Shown one piece after another: positions 32,616 through 44,284 of a stretch of 64,000 nt of DNA (the stretch's first letter is position 1; the number at the start of each line of letters is the position of its first letter). The notes beneath the pieces are model-generated. The model was not told the DNA's origin, did not search any database, and was given only the letters and a program-made list of their open reading frames with translations. Source of the DNA: Verpa conica (Eukaryota > Ascomycota > Pezizomycetes > Pezizales > Morchellaceae). Both the position numbers and the translations under genes were made by a program. The stretch covers positions 1,922,001-1,986,000 of the forward strand of contig JAUFSD010000001.1 of the NCBI GenBank assembly GCA_033030425.1. Reading direction: 5' to 3'.

Positions 32616-35037
32616 TTATACACTACGGTGGGTATAAACTTTGACGAGCGTCGGCGCAGCAGTACGCTTGGCCTTGGTCGACGTCGTCGATGTCTTTGTA
32701 GTCGAAGTCTTTGTAGTGGAGGAGGATGTGGTAGAGGTCTTCGTAGTCGATGTCTTTGTGGTTGAAGTTTTAGTGGTTTTATCATCATCGTCGTCATCAT
32801 CTTTCTTAGTGGTACTTGCGCTTGTGGTACTTGTTTTTGTAGTGCTTGTGCTTGTGATGCTTGTGATGTTTGTAGTACTTTTTGTGGTGCTTGTGCCTGA
32901 GCTTGTAATAGTAGAGATAGAACTTATAGAAGCCACTGTACTAGCCGTTGCGATGAATTGATCCAGTGCCTCCTCAATCTGATCAGCATGAGCGTACGCA
33001 TCGAGAGATGAAAAGAACGGCAGTGTTTCGCTCTGGATTGTTTGAAGATCGGTTCCGGTGTAAGGTTTATCCCTCCATCGTGTTTCCATAGGATCAATGA
33101 ACTTTGTCGTTTCGGGATATCCAAATTCCCCTAGCTGTGTCACATTGAAGGCACCCATCATATCGTGATCCTCGTGTACTAAATTATGGCCTATGAGGTA
33201 CATATATTAGTAAGAAACCCTTAGAAAGTGAAGATAGTGACTTACAGTGGAACATGTAAACACCGTCCCAAGGCGCGTATTTAGCCAAGACCCGGACTTT
33301 TTCATTCGTTCCAAGCAATACCACATCCTTAAGAGCCACAAGTTCGTAGGGCTGCACGGCGTTACGTCCTCCAGTACGGGAGATGACCTGGAAGTCAATC
33401 AAATGAATGTGGACAGCTGAAGAAATAAATTAGCACCAGCCAAGTATAAATTTCGGGGGCACCGAGACTCACGATGAGACCATCCACCACTGCTGTTCTC
33501 CAGTTCCCAAACTTCAGTCATTCCACGTGTAGGTTTTGCCAAGATACGATTGTTCACGTCTGCAAAAGCGACACCGTTGATTTGCCATTCACCATTCCTA
33601 GATTAGTGTAAGTAAGGGGGAAAAATTAATGCACTTGTGGCTTTTGTACTTACGATCTCTCAAATTTGAAACTCCTATCAACGCCACTCTTTGGTGTAGG
33701 GAAATTAACAGCCGACAAGGTCGAAGGGAGGTCACCATTATTGCTAGAGTCAGAAACAGTGTTTCCAACACGGAACTGCATAACACGGTCTGTCCCAAAA
33801 TAATCCTCGTCCGCCATAACATCGCGGTCGTTCTTAAGAGTTAGATTCTTCCCGGCATAAGCGGCAAAGTCCACAATAATCTCCCACCTCTCAGCCATGG
33901 CGATGTAGAGGTCGCTTGTTTGGACGGGGCTAGATAGGTAACCTGCATCGGAAGCAATAACGTGGAAGGGAATAGCAGTTGTTTGGCCATTCACAACCAA
34001 GGTCAAATGGAATGTCCTGCTGATAGCTGCATCTAGCAACCTAAAACGGTATTTGCGTGGTTCGACAGCCAGATACGGCCAAGGTTGACCATTCTATTTT
34101 TTTTGTTAGATCCTCCTCGATTACACAGTTTCATTATTTGGGACTCACCACGTGGATTACATCTCCGTAAAGACTTGTTGTCTCATCTGCAGGAGAAAAC
34201 AAATCACCGTCCGATTTGTACTGCTTAGCTTGGATGACAAGGGGGATATCGTAATTCCCCGCTGGTAATGCAAGTCTAGCCTCTTCTACCGGGTCTGAAA
34301 GGATGTAAAACCCAGCTTGACCATAGTAGGCATTGACGGCGGTGATGTGGACAGCATGGTCGTGATACCAGAGGGTTCTTGCAGGTTGGTGGTTCGGGTA
34401 GTAGTAGTCCTACAGGTTCATGTAAATTAGCCTTCCCTTCTCCATAAAAACTGTCCCCCCGCAAAGAAATAGGACGTAATGAATACAAACCTTATAATTT
34501 CCAGGTGCTATCGTATCCTCAGCCCAGCCATCAAAAGGTGCTCTCGAGTAAGAGCCGTGAAGATGGATTGCGGAAGGCCGATCATAGGCATTCACAAAAC
34601 GAACAAGTGCTTCTCTGCCCTTCGTCATCTTGAATGTTGGGCCAGGGACAATTCCATCGTAACCAACAAGATTTGCCTTCCCAAGATTTGGGTAAATCTG
34701 TTGTTGGAGAGGCTTGATGGTGATTTCATAGAAATCGATCGGGATGCCGGTGGTCTGGTTCACATAGGTACTAGAAGAAACTCAGTCAGTGTCTAAGTCT
34801 TATTTAATGATGAAACTGTGATTATTACGCCTTAGGAACGGCCACAGGTGCTTGGGGCAACGGGAATTCAAAGAAGTAGTTGTACTTTGACGATCTATTA
34901 GCTTTCATCCATATAATAAACTAGAGAGAGTAAAAAAAAAGTACCGTTGGGCTTAACCAATCGTTATCTCCCGCCGAAATGAGAGCTGGTGCAAATGCAG
35001 CCAGAAGACCTGCGGTTGATAACCACGAAGATAGCAT
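32616..35037 (-). CDS. Bilirubin-oxidase-like multicopper oxidase
   Basis: Eight exons (35037-34945, 34884-34829, 34770-34491, 34409-34149, 34093-33654, 33597-33473, 33416-33246, 33190-32616) give 2001 nt, 666 aa. A signal peptide (LSTAGLLAAFAPALISA) precedes three cupredoxin domains. Copper ligands are intact: HLHG (119-122), WYHDHA (His 159, 161), HPVHIH (418-423) and HCHNLVHEDHDMM (475-487), with Cys 476 and axial Met 486. HCHNL-H-DM and the VPGPTF entry are of bilirubin-oxidase/CotA type rather than typical laccase. Family members are about 570 aa; this one has an extra C-terminal tail of about 110 residues made of Ser/Thr/Lys repeats (STTKTSTTKTSTT) broken by a run of seven Asp. Substrate is unknown; phenolics or tetrapyrroles are usual. 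Confidence 0.93.
32650..32900 (-). repeat. Coding Ser/Thr/Lys tandem repeat
   Basis: Degenerate tandem codons for TSTTK units inside the last exon of the multicopper oxidase, with a GAT run encoding D7 at about 32780-32801. Such a segment can change length by slippage and is likely a heavily O-glycosylated or wall-interacting linker. Confidence 0.75.
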
Positions 35038-38000
35038 ATTCTCTGAGGAGTCCGATCTTGACTATTGTGAGCTGCTGAATCTCAGACTGCTTTGATGATA
35101 CCTGAGGGGCATTCTATAGGGTTTTATATTAGAATTTCTTAAAGCGAGAAGCTCTTTTTCGCTATATTTCATGAGCTGCCAAAAGAATACGATGGATGGT
35201 TAATCAAAATTTTGTGGCGTTTATCTATCCGTATTATGGATACTAGAGTGAACCAAACGCTTTGTGGGAATGACGGTTTCGATCTGGACCCTCAAGCGTT
35301 CGCAATGCATCACACCGTCATGACCTATACTCACAAGGTCATGCAGATATGTCTTACTTACAGACTCCTATATTGTGTAGGTACTGTAAGGGGGTTTATC
35401 TCCTTTGTTTCCTGATTCATATCTATATCTATAAATTAGTGCTTATATACATATAGTTGCCTATTATATCTACATGCTATATACGAACAGGAATAAATGA
35501 GAATATAAAAAGTGATTATATAGCACAGAATATCTCTACACACGCCGAATACTTGCAGACTGCTGCACTGGTAACATAGCGCCTGGGGGGGGGGGAATAT
35601 GTAAGGCCACCAGCTCTACTATACTGATCTTAGACTCCATCCCCAGAACGCTTCAGATTAACCACTGCCTATGTTAGCCCTCTGGGGTATTTGAGTATTG
35701 AAATGAACGCCTCTTTCGCTTGTTTAGCAGGCGTTCATATCTTCTACGAATCAACACTGCAGGTCCCAGGTGTTGTTTGTGAAACCCTAGCATTCCTTGG
35801 TGAACCAATAAACCTACGCTCGTGTGACCATCTGGTTGTAAATAGATCACCGAGACATGCCAGAACTGTACAAGCTTTGCGGAGGCAAACCTAAGGCGAT
35901 TACTATCGTCCAAACTTTAGGATTAAGCTTAAGCACCCGAGCCGAATGTCACCTGAAGCTTGTTGCACGCCAGCTAACTTGGCAATAGCTTATGCTAGAT
36001 GTCTCAGCCTGCCCACAGCATAACACCACGGATCATTACCGAACCGATTGACCGGAACATTAATTCGGTTGTCCTCTAAATGACTCAACCAGGTATCGTT
36101 GCTTATTAGCCTACATCCAAGGGTGGGCTAGGAATTATCTCGTGGAAATGTGAGATACCTGAGAGCCTATAGCTGAGGTATGGCTTATTAAAGTATATAC
36201 TCCTAATGATCTATGCCTATATATATATATATAGAAGGAATAAAAGAATAGAAGTATAGGAAGCTGAAGTATCAACTTCACCTGCCGGTATTATGCCCTG
36301 GCCCCGGATGGGCTCGGCCTGGGCGCCAGGTCCCAACGCCAAGGAATACTTCTGTTGTACAAACGCCATATTGGCTCTGAAGCCTCAACTAAATCCCGAG
36401 TTTGGGTGGGAGATAATTGCTACAATTTACCTAGTCTTACACAGGTCACAATCACCGCGCAGCAGCTGATGGTAAGACTAGGATCTCTTTAAAATGGGGC
36501 GTCTCCAAGGGGTATAATAATTCCAAGTTAAGACAGCCACGCTCTTTTCTTTTCTTTTTTTCTTCCTACTTTTGCCGGATCGCAGGACTCCCGAGAACCG
36601 TAATGATAGTTCCTTAGATATGTTTATAATCTTATTTGAATTTCACGATGCTAGAATGTCTCATATTTGCCGACATCTCAAAAGGAGGAGATGTCTTAAT
36701 TAAGGGAGGAACCAGATCGATTTTCAGCGCTGCCACTGTCTGATCGACCAAACCCTGTATCCTTATCTGATTAGCCGGGCATCGACTCCCCTCTTATATT
36801 AAGCTTATGGTATCACGGATAGTCACCTATGTTTACAAGGCCCGATTTACCTTCGTGGTGAAGAGTTCGTACTTGAAAGAATACTAAAATCACTAGTAGC
36901 GCTAAATGTATTGTATGTACAGCACATATTGTGATCACCATACGCACAAGCATCACCAAGGATATCCTAATACTTACCCTAATTTTTTAATTAATTCTTT
37001 GGTCATGTCTCGCTTAAGCAAGGCCAGGCCTGGGTTCATGGTCTAGCAGTTTGAGCCACTGCGTAACCGTACTAACTTATGGCTAAACGCCAGATATGAA
37101 AGGTCACCACACATGAGAGGTCCTTCAATACCGCACAACCTCGGGGAAAGAGCGGTAATAAAATATGACGCAAAGAGTTTACCAATCCCTAGGCGAATGA
37201 TTGGCTTCTGAACATTACACCTAGGATCGTATACAGAAGACAGTGGGGCACGCACATGATTCTCAAACCACCAGCCCTGAGAGCAGCTATGTGGATCGTG
37301 GGGGGTTGCCACCTGTATCTCTGTATCTCATAAATTAAATATCTAGATAAGTGTTATAGTGTGGAGCTACTAGCATATAGAGGGTTACCCCCCGATTTGC
37401 TTACGCGCGCTTCAACAGAATATTATGATAGTCACAGTATTTGTAAAGCTAGTTCGATCATGTGTTTCTTGCCGATTTAGAGTATATTTACACATGGATG
37501 GAATTTCTCCTCTCTTGACATTTAATAATCCAAGATCTATTTCGACTCATCGAGACCACTCTTACAAAAATGTCTAGCAAGATATAACCCACAATCATAG
37601 AAATAGCCGGTGTGCAATCCTACATTTACAGGCCACATACAGTTGCATGCTATGCTTCTTCTGTGTCTCAGGGTTAGGCATGATTGAGTCTTTCGATCTA
37701 GACTACTACACGCCATAGTCTGCGGGAGGGAACTCCATATGATTTAGCTTTTTCTTCAGTATAACTTTCTTACCAATCTACTTTGTAGCTAGGGTTTAAT
37801 AGAGTTTTTCATAAGTCTCAAAGATACCAGAGGAGCAAGAGCATAATCACGAGATATCACTCAATACAAGACTGGTTGAAAGTGTTGTAAAATAGAGAGG
37901 ACGAGAGTAGACTAAAGGCTTAAGCCCTATATATATATATGCTCCTATATCATAGACCCAAAACCTGCTTGTACTCGGCACTATACCTATTCGATACCCA

Positions 38001-41000
38001 TAATACAACATAAAGTAGGGACGTATTAGTATTATCCTCGGGGGGTAGACTCGGGGCAACCATGGGTAGTTTTGGGGGGTTACTGTTGCCGAGATCGAGA
38101 AACATTCACCAAGGCTATTGTATAACGCAATGGTCTTCTTGTTCGTGACTTTGACCCACAATGGTGCGGCCTACGCACGAGCCACACGTTTGAACTCTTG
38201 CGGCAAAGGGGTGCCAAGCGCATTTTTCTTTCCCATAGTTTTTTTGTCTTATCTTTTAGAGTCTTTTGGTCTAGAACACTCATCTTAGGGGGGTTCTTTG
38301 TGTTTGTTGTACTTGTGGGTTGTTTATTCTAACATTGTAGATACAAAAAAGTGTAGCGAACGGAGACAATCCTGTTAGAAGCGCCAAAATAATGATCGTC
38401 CCTATTAGCTGTCGCTCGGTAGTTGAGACTGGCAGGGAACCAGGGTCAAACGGAGGATAGCGACCGGGAGAAGATTTTAGAAACGAGCTGATCAGATCTA
38501 CAGTATGGGGTTGGGACGATTGGCTGGGCCTCAGGGTACCTGCCAGAATCGACAAAGATTACCGAAAGGATCAATGGTATATGCGCAAGGGTACGAGTGA
38601 TCAATGATGACCTGGGTCAGAGTCTTCCTGAGGGACGAGGGACCAAGTTATTCACCGACAAGGTCACTAGTAGTACGAGTGTAAGGCATGGAATAATAAT
38701 ATTTATAGAATCGAAGAAGATGATGTAGCATCCCCACGCACGTTCCCGAGCTATTAGGGTTTCGGAAGCTGAGTTCGCCTTTCGCCTAGAGTAGATGGTC
38801 ACACAGCACGCGTGTTTCGTTTTCGGCACATATTAGGGATCCAGACTGATATCGTATTAAGGAATTTAGTTGTTTAGAAATTTGTACCTTAAACCCCAGT
38901 GCTATCTCTTCTAGAGTTTATGGTAGAGCGGGGAATAGACTGAAGGGATAGAGGAAAGTGTCACTACTAAGCAACTCAGGCTCTCGAATCATGTCATTCA
39001 TGAGTTAAGAGTAAAAAAATAAAAAACTGAGACCCTCGAATTGTCAGCATCTGTAGGGGTAGCCTCTTTTCAGATCCCCTGGATGTTCCAGTACCGGGCT
39101 TTTTTATTGATCTGTACTACATATGTTCGGTAGTCGTAGGCTACTGATAGCAGCTTCTTAATGTGAAGTTTGTATTCACCCCCTTCGCCCTCGCATTCGC
39201 TACTGCATCGTTTAGGCATTTGCCACAACCTTGTGTCACTAACAGGGTAGCAATGCAGGGGAAGATACGAAATTGATATAATTATGAGGAAAGGTTATGC
39301 CTTCTTCACCTTCCGTATCACGATAAAACCCGAGTCCGCAAAATTCCATATGCCAAGAAGCTCTGTCGGTCAGAGAGCATGTCATACTTGTCTAAGACTT
39401 TTTCTCCTCCTATTTTAAGTTACTTTTGTGATTGTGGGTACCGTATTCACCCGTTAATTACTAATGATTAGCGAATATTTAAAATAAATGAGATAAAGTT
39501 CACGCAAGCATGGGCCTTTGAAGCTTTTAGAGATAGCTAGGTCGGCCGCTTGGGCAATCATGTATATAGGTCTAGATTTCGATCGTAGTATATATTGTGC
39601 TGGGGGGATCGGGGCGCAGAACGTAACAGGGCATAAGCGATTGGTCACAAAGACTATAATAAGTGCATAGGTTCCAAGTGTATCATGACCTGAATCACAT
39701 ATGGTCACTCGTATTTCCCACCTTACGAGGTGGTGGCTGGATATAATGTCGAGAATATGCCTCATACTATAAAATAGCTTGTGTTTCACTCTCAACTCTT
39801 TCAGTTTTTTGGAAGGTAAGAGTTGGGAATGGAAAAATGGCTGGTAGTAAGTATACGCGGACAGGAGGTAGTCGGAAAGAGCTCGGACTAGTTTCTTATG
39901 CCGCTAGACATATGAATGAATGAATAAATTAACCATAAGTACATGGAGCCCAAGGGTTAAGGTACACCACACACCAAGGGCCTAAGCCCAAAAATAAAAA
40001 CAACAAAAATAGGTAAACAAAACTTAAACCAAAAATAAAATACCGCTAGACATAACTTCATTAGAGCTTTTTACGAAAGCCGGTACCTTGGCGATAAGTT
40101 ATTTCAGAGGGCTTCCTGTGTGCCTTGCGTGAAGAATCAAATGGGTTTAATAAGTTCTTACTTTGAGTATAATCTATATAAGTGGGTCTCTTCTAGGCCG
40201 TGTCTTGGCTATAGTAGATCGACTAATATGATATATCGGTTCTATAGTCTTTCACGGTAGATATACTCATTCACCATTGATTAATGATTTATAAGAATAT
40301 GTAGTCTTGGTTCTAGGCGTATTCTTATAGTGGAAGTCTACTATAGTCATTCCTGATTGCGTAATGGAACTGCGAGTGACAGATTCTATATATAGGGAGT
40401 AGGGGATTAATTTCTAAACAAACCTTTTGGTTTATTCTAGCAAGATAAATAAATCTCCCTACATTGCAAGGGTCTTAATATCTAGACTTAAATAAGGCTA
40501 CTTAATTATTTTGGCGAACTTCCTCACACCCTTGGGAACGACTCCTAAAGCAATTAATAGAGGATTATAAATATCTACATGTATGTATTTACTGCAACGC
40601 CAAAAATCATCAGAAATCAACCCATCATAATGCAGCTCAACCTTCCATCTCACTAGCGTATTAGTGGGAGCACCGTACTGATCCCACCCTCTTTTTGGTA
40701 CTGTAGTTCTGGTTATTGATGTGATTGTTCCTACTTGTAAATCCCCGAGTAAAATTTCTCACTCGATTCTCTGCTTATAAAAAACTGATAGTGACAAGAT
40801 TTTAATAATAACTATAATATTACTTTATATAATTATATATGGCTATGTATACTAGATGTTTGCGGGAATAGAGATATATACAGCACTAACATTCATCATT
40901 CCCATGTATACATACTTATGATTAATTCATTAGTTGATTCAACGCCCATCATTCCGTGTCTAACTTTCGGCTTAGGCACCTAGTCCCTCTAACGTTTGGT

Positions 41001-41139
41001 TTTCGGAGTTGTTGGTATTTGCTATAATGACGACCTATCACCAATATTACAGGGACGGGTAATCTTTTACTCAATGTACCAATAATTCCACTGATAATCA
41101 ACTATTTACAAATCCATCACCCAGGGTTAGGGTTGCTGC
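35038..41139. other. 6-kb gene-poor AT-rich block
   Basis: Promoter of the multicopper oxidase followed by long AT-rich DNA without a supported gene. Short ORFs (for example 37043-37312, 38080-38555, 39454-39795 on the minus strand) have no recognisable domain. The one at 38280-38555 has a single TM-like stretch (LIGTIIILALLTGLSPFATL) but no supporting context. The block contains the SINE at 39913-40042, a (TA)n run near 36217-36230 and a TACATGTA at 40576-40583. Confidence 0.55.
39913..40042 (-). mobile_element. SINE-like retroposon with exact 12-bp TSD
   Basis: A 130-bp insert lies between exact copies of CCGCTAGACATA (39901-39912, 40043-40054). On the minus strand its last 50 bp or so (GGGCTCCATGTACTTATGG then ATTTATTCATTCATTCAT) match the 3' end of the 24644 and 59812 elements, but its 5' part is a different T-rich sequence (TTTTTGTTGTTTTTATTTTT, then GGGCTTAGGCCC). 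Confidence 0.82.
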
Positions 41140-42194
41140 CTACAACCCCGCTTCAATCTTCTCCATCTCCTTCATAACAGGCTCCCACTTGCTCCACTCC
41201 CCCTCGCCCATGCCTTTCGCCAGCGGTAACCTTCCACCATCAATATCACCAAACCCAAGCACCCTACTAACAGCCTCCTTAATACCAACCGTCCCCCAAC
41301 TCACAATCAGCTCCTCCGCCGCAGAAACCCTATACTGCAACGCCCTTATCTTTTGTAGTCTTTCTTTATCAAGCGGCTCATCTTTGGTAACAAGGTTATA
41401 TAGCGCAACAACGCTCTTAGGGAAGATACCCGCGAGGCCGTCAATGGCACCGTAGCACCCGACCTGTAGCACGGGGAAGAGCTGTTGTCCGAGCCCAGTA
41501 AAGAGGTGGAAGTGGTCCGTGTCGATGAGGGGATCTAGGGCAATCTGAGAGTGTACTGAGATGTCGCCGTGGGAGAGCTTGCCGCCGACAATGTTTGGGT
41601 GTGCGGCGAGGGCGCGGAAGGTTGATGGAGTGATTTTAACGTTATTTGAGACACCGGGGTAATGGTAGCTGTAATTCCTACGCGTTAGTATCTTGTGTGG
41701 GGAAAGGAGAAGAGAAGAGAGAGAGAGAGGTTTTACATCATAACTGGGATTGGACTGCTATTAGCTACAGCTTCGTACCACCCTATGATTCCGTCCTGAT
41801 TCGCCGCTCCCGCAAAGTAGCCTGGTGCCAATACTAATCCCCACCCTGCGCCAGCCTCCTTAGCATCTTTCAGTAGCTCCACTGTCTCTTCAATTCCGTT
41901 TGTTGCTGTCCCGGCAATGAGGGGGTAGTCTTTGAAGCCTGCATCTAAGAGTGCTTTTCGGACATACTTGATCTGTGAGGTACGTTCTGAGCGTGTTAAG
42001 TGTACTGCTTCTCCAGTTGAACCTAAGAGGACGAGACCGCGGCACCCAGACTTTGCGAGGTGAATTGAGTGCGCGGCTTGAGCTTCGAGATCTAGGGATG
42101 GGTTCGAGGCATTGTAAGTACTGGTAGATTTGCGGACGAAGAACGTGGGGACGGGGACGTAGATTCCGCCTACGGGGGGGAGTGAGAGGGCCAT
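41140..42194 (-). CDS. LRA4: L-2-keto-3-deoxyrhamnonate aldolase (DHDPS family)
   Basis: Two exons (42194-41737, 41677-41140) give 996 nt, 331 aa. It is a class I aldolase of the dihydrodipicolinate-synthase family: GLVLLGSTGEAVHLTRSER (substrate-binding TGE), PLIAGTATNGIEETVEL, the catalytic Tyr in YHYPG (about 157) and the Schiff-base Lys in IVGGKLSHGD (about 186). In the fungal L-rhamnose pathway an enzyme of this family cleaves L-2-keto-3-deoxyrhamnonate to pyruvate and L-lactaldehyde. The assignment rests on the family plus the adjacent rhamnose dehydrogenase and rhamnonate dehydratase; sequence alone would also permit related 2-keto-3-deoxy acid aldolases. Splicing AT|G at the intron restores MNYSYHYPG exactly. 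No organelle-targeting signal is seen. Confidence 0.85.
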
Positions 42195-42758
42195 TTTATT
42201 GTGAAATATTGTAGTTTTACTATGGAGGGGTGATTGATATTCTGTATTCGTAGGAGAAGAGATTCTCTATAGGGATATTGATATTAAAGAGGGGGGGGAT
42301 CCCAGGGTTAGGGCTCGGCGTTGCAACCGGGCGAGTGACGGGCTGTGTCCTTGGATAACCACGGCTGTCGGGTCTCTTGGGGGGGAGATCTCCTGCATGA
42401 GCCTCGTGGAGCCCCTCCTTAGGTATGTATATCTTCTTTTTTTTTACGGGTGTAGATATATCCTCTCGGATAAACCTCGTGCTCGGTATGTAATACACCG
42501 ATGCCCTATTGTGAGGCTCTGGATAGTCAAGTGCCGGCATGTGTTGCTGGCCCTGCCTATTTCGGATTTCTGCTACAGGGGATTGAATTATGCCTAAACT
42601 GACAACGATATATTTTCATATCTTGTCATCTGCGATGAGATGAATGCTGTAGCTCTCACGTTTCCTTTTCTCCGTAGATATAGTGGGCTATATTTCATGA
42701 TAATATAATGACTACATGTATGAACGTACGGGTTCCTCCCCCTTCCCTTCCACCGGAA
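42195..42758. other. Intergenic within the rhamnose cluster
   Basis: Upstream of the aldolase and downstream of the dehydrogenase. A 106-codon minus-strand ORF (42220-42540) is Pro-rich, has no family and sits in the expected promoter, so I do not call it. A TACATGTA site lies at 42713-42720. Confidence 0.5.
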
Positions 42759-43691
42759 TCATTGTAGATTGACAAACAAACCACCATCTGTACCACCAGT
42801 CAATTAGAATCTCAGCATGGGGGAGGGGGATTTATGAATTATAAATTATGAGTTATGAGGAATGCAGCGTAGAATACTCACCGACAAGTAATTGTGCACC
42901 AGTCTACCCAAAAGATATCAGCAAAAATACTCTGAATAATAGAATAACCCACAAAAACTCACCATATACTTGGACAAGTCACTCGCCAAAAACACTGCTG
43001 GCCCTGCAATATCATCCGGCACCCCCGTCCTCCCCAGTGGTATTCTCCCCTCCATATACTTTCTCTTCCCCTCGTCCGCCAGATCTTCTTCGTTCAGTGC
43101 CGTCTTGATCGTACCCGGCAGAATCGCATTACACCTTATACCATGAACCCCCAGCGCGGCCGCGCACGACTGCATTAAACTCAGCACCCCGGCCTTCGTG
43201 GGCGTGTAGTGGGTCTGTCCTGCCCCTCCTACCAACGCACTAATCGACGATACCCCAATGATACTGCCCCCAGTACCCTGCGCAACCATCTGGTTCGCCG
43301 CAGCCTGAGTCGCATAGAACGCCCCATCAAGGTTGATCCTAACCGTCCTCTCATATAGCTCCTTTGGTAGACTCAAGAAATCCGCAAACTGGCACACTCC
43401 GGCATTGGAGACAAATACATCTAGCTTTCCGTATTTTTCGACAGTCTTCGAAATGAGCGTTTTTGATGTCTCTGGGAGTGAGATGTCCCCCGGAACTGCG
43501 AGGAGACTTCCGGAGATGGGTGTCGACTCGATGGTGCTGCGGAGCGTCGCGATTTGCTCATCTTGAGTGGGGCCAAGGTAGTTTATGGCGACTGAGGCAC
43601 CATGTTCCGCCATGCCGATGGCGATAGCACGGCCAATGCCTGTGGCAGCTCCGGTTATGGCTACTACTTTGCCGGCAAGGAGTTTTGACAT
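42759..43691 (-). CDS. RHA1: L-rhamnose 1-dehydrogenase (SDR)
   Basis: Three exons (43691-42963, 42903-42882, 42787-42759) give 780 nt, 259 aa. Classical short-chain dehydrogenase: cofactor motif TGAATGIG (residues 13-20), NAG, and catalytic Tyr 162 and Lys 166 in HYTPTKAG, preceded by IIGVSSISAL. The two tiny 3' exons rebuild the family C-terminus TGAQLLVDGGLFVNLQ, which the long first exon alone lacks. It oxidises L-rhamnose to L-rhamnono-1,4-lactone with NAD(P)+, the first step of the pathway. The conserved blocks IPLGR and GIRCNAILPGTI match fungal rhamnose dehydrogenases closely. Same strand as the aldolase and dehydratase. Confidence 0.88.
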
Positions 43692-44284
43692 CTTTGATAT
43701 AATATATATATATATGCGTGTGTATTTTTGGATTTCTTGGCGGTGGGTATGAAGGGGTGAGGTTTGTGGGTGAAGGGGTGAAGGGACAATGGGTCTTTAT
43801 ATGCCCTTATATCTCCCCCTCCGCCTAGCTATCTAATAGGGAAATGCTTTTAGCTGTTTTAATTGCGGGGATGGAGGGGTACACTATATATTCGGATACT
43901 ACTATTCTAATCACGTGATGTCGTGAATCCGCGTGGTCGTGCCCAGTACTGCAGACCGCTGATTTGTTCTTTTAATACTTTGAATTCGTGAAACCCTCAA
44001 AATTCTTGGAAATCATTTCATATACCCCGGTTCTTTCATTGCATCATAAAAAGAAAAATATGAGAAAAGAAACCTGAGGGATTAGGAGAGTAAGAAAAGA
44101 AGAAAAACTAGCTAGCCTACAAATGAAGAAAAGAAAAAAGGACATTCCCAAAAAATAAAAACACAAGAAAAGTAAATATTCGTAAAATTCGTCTCTATGC
44201 AGATGGTTCTTTTAACCAAGAATCTATCTCCTAGAAAGTCATACTGCCAGCCTATTGTAGGAATCTTCTCCACCTCCTAGCTAG
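43692..44284. other. Promoter of the rhamnose dehydrogenase and 3' flank of the dehydratase
   Basis: No gene. The dehydrogenase side holds a (TA)n run (43696-43715) and one hexamer matching the CreA consensus SYGGRG (GCGGGG at 43865-43870). The dehydratase side is A-rich. Confidence 0.5.

Noticed and set aside
41113..42313. Telomere-like GGGTTAGGG at about 41119 and 42303
   Set aside because: Only a single unit at each place, both with the same short CCCAGGGTTAGGG context; not a telomeric array.
42220..42540. 106-codon ORF between aldolase and dehydrogenase
   Set aside because: Pro-rich with no family, sits in the aldolase promoter and contains homopolymer runs.
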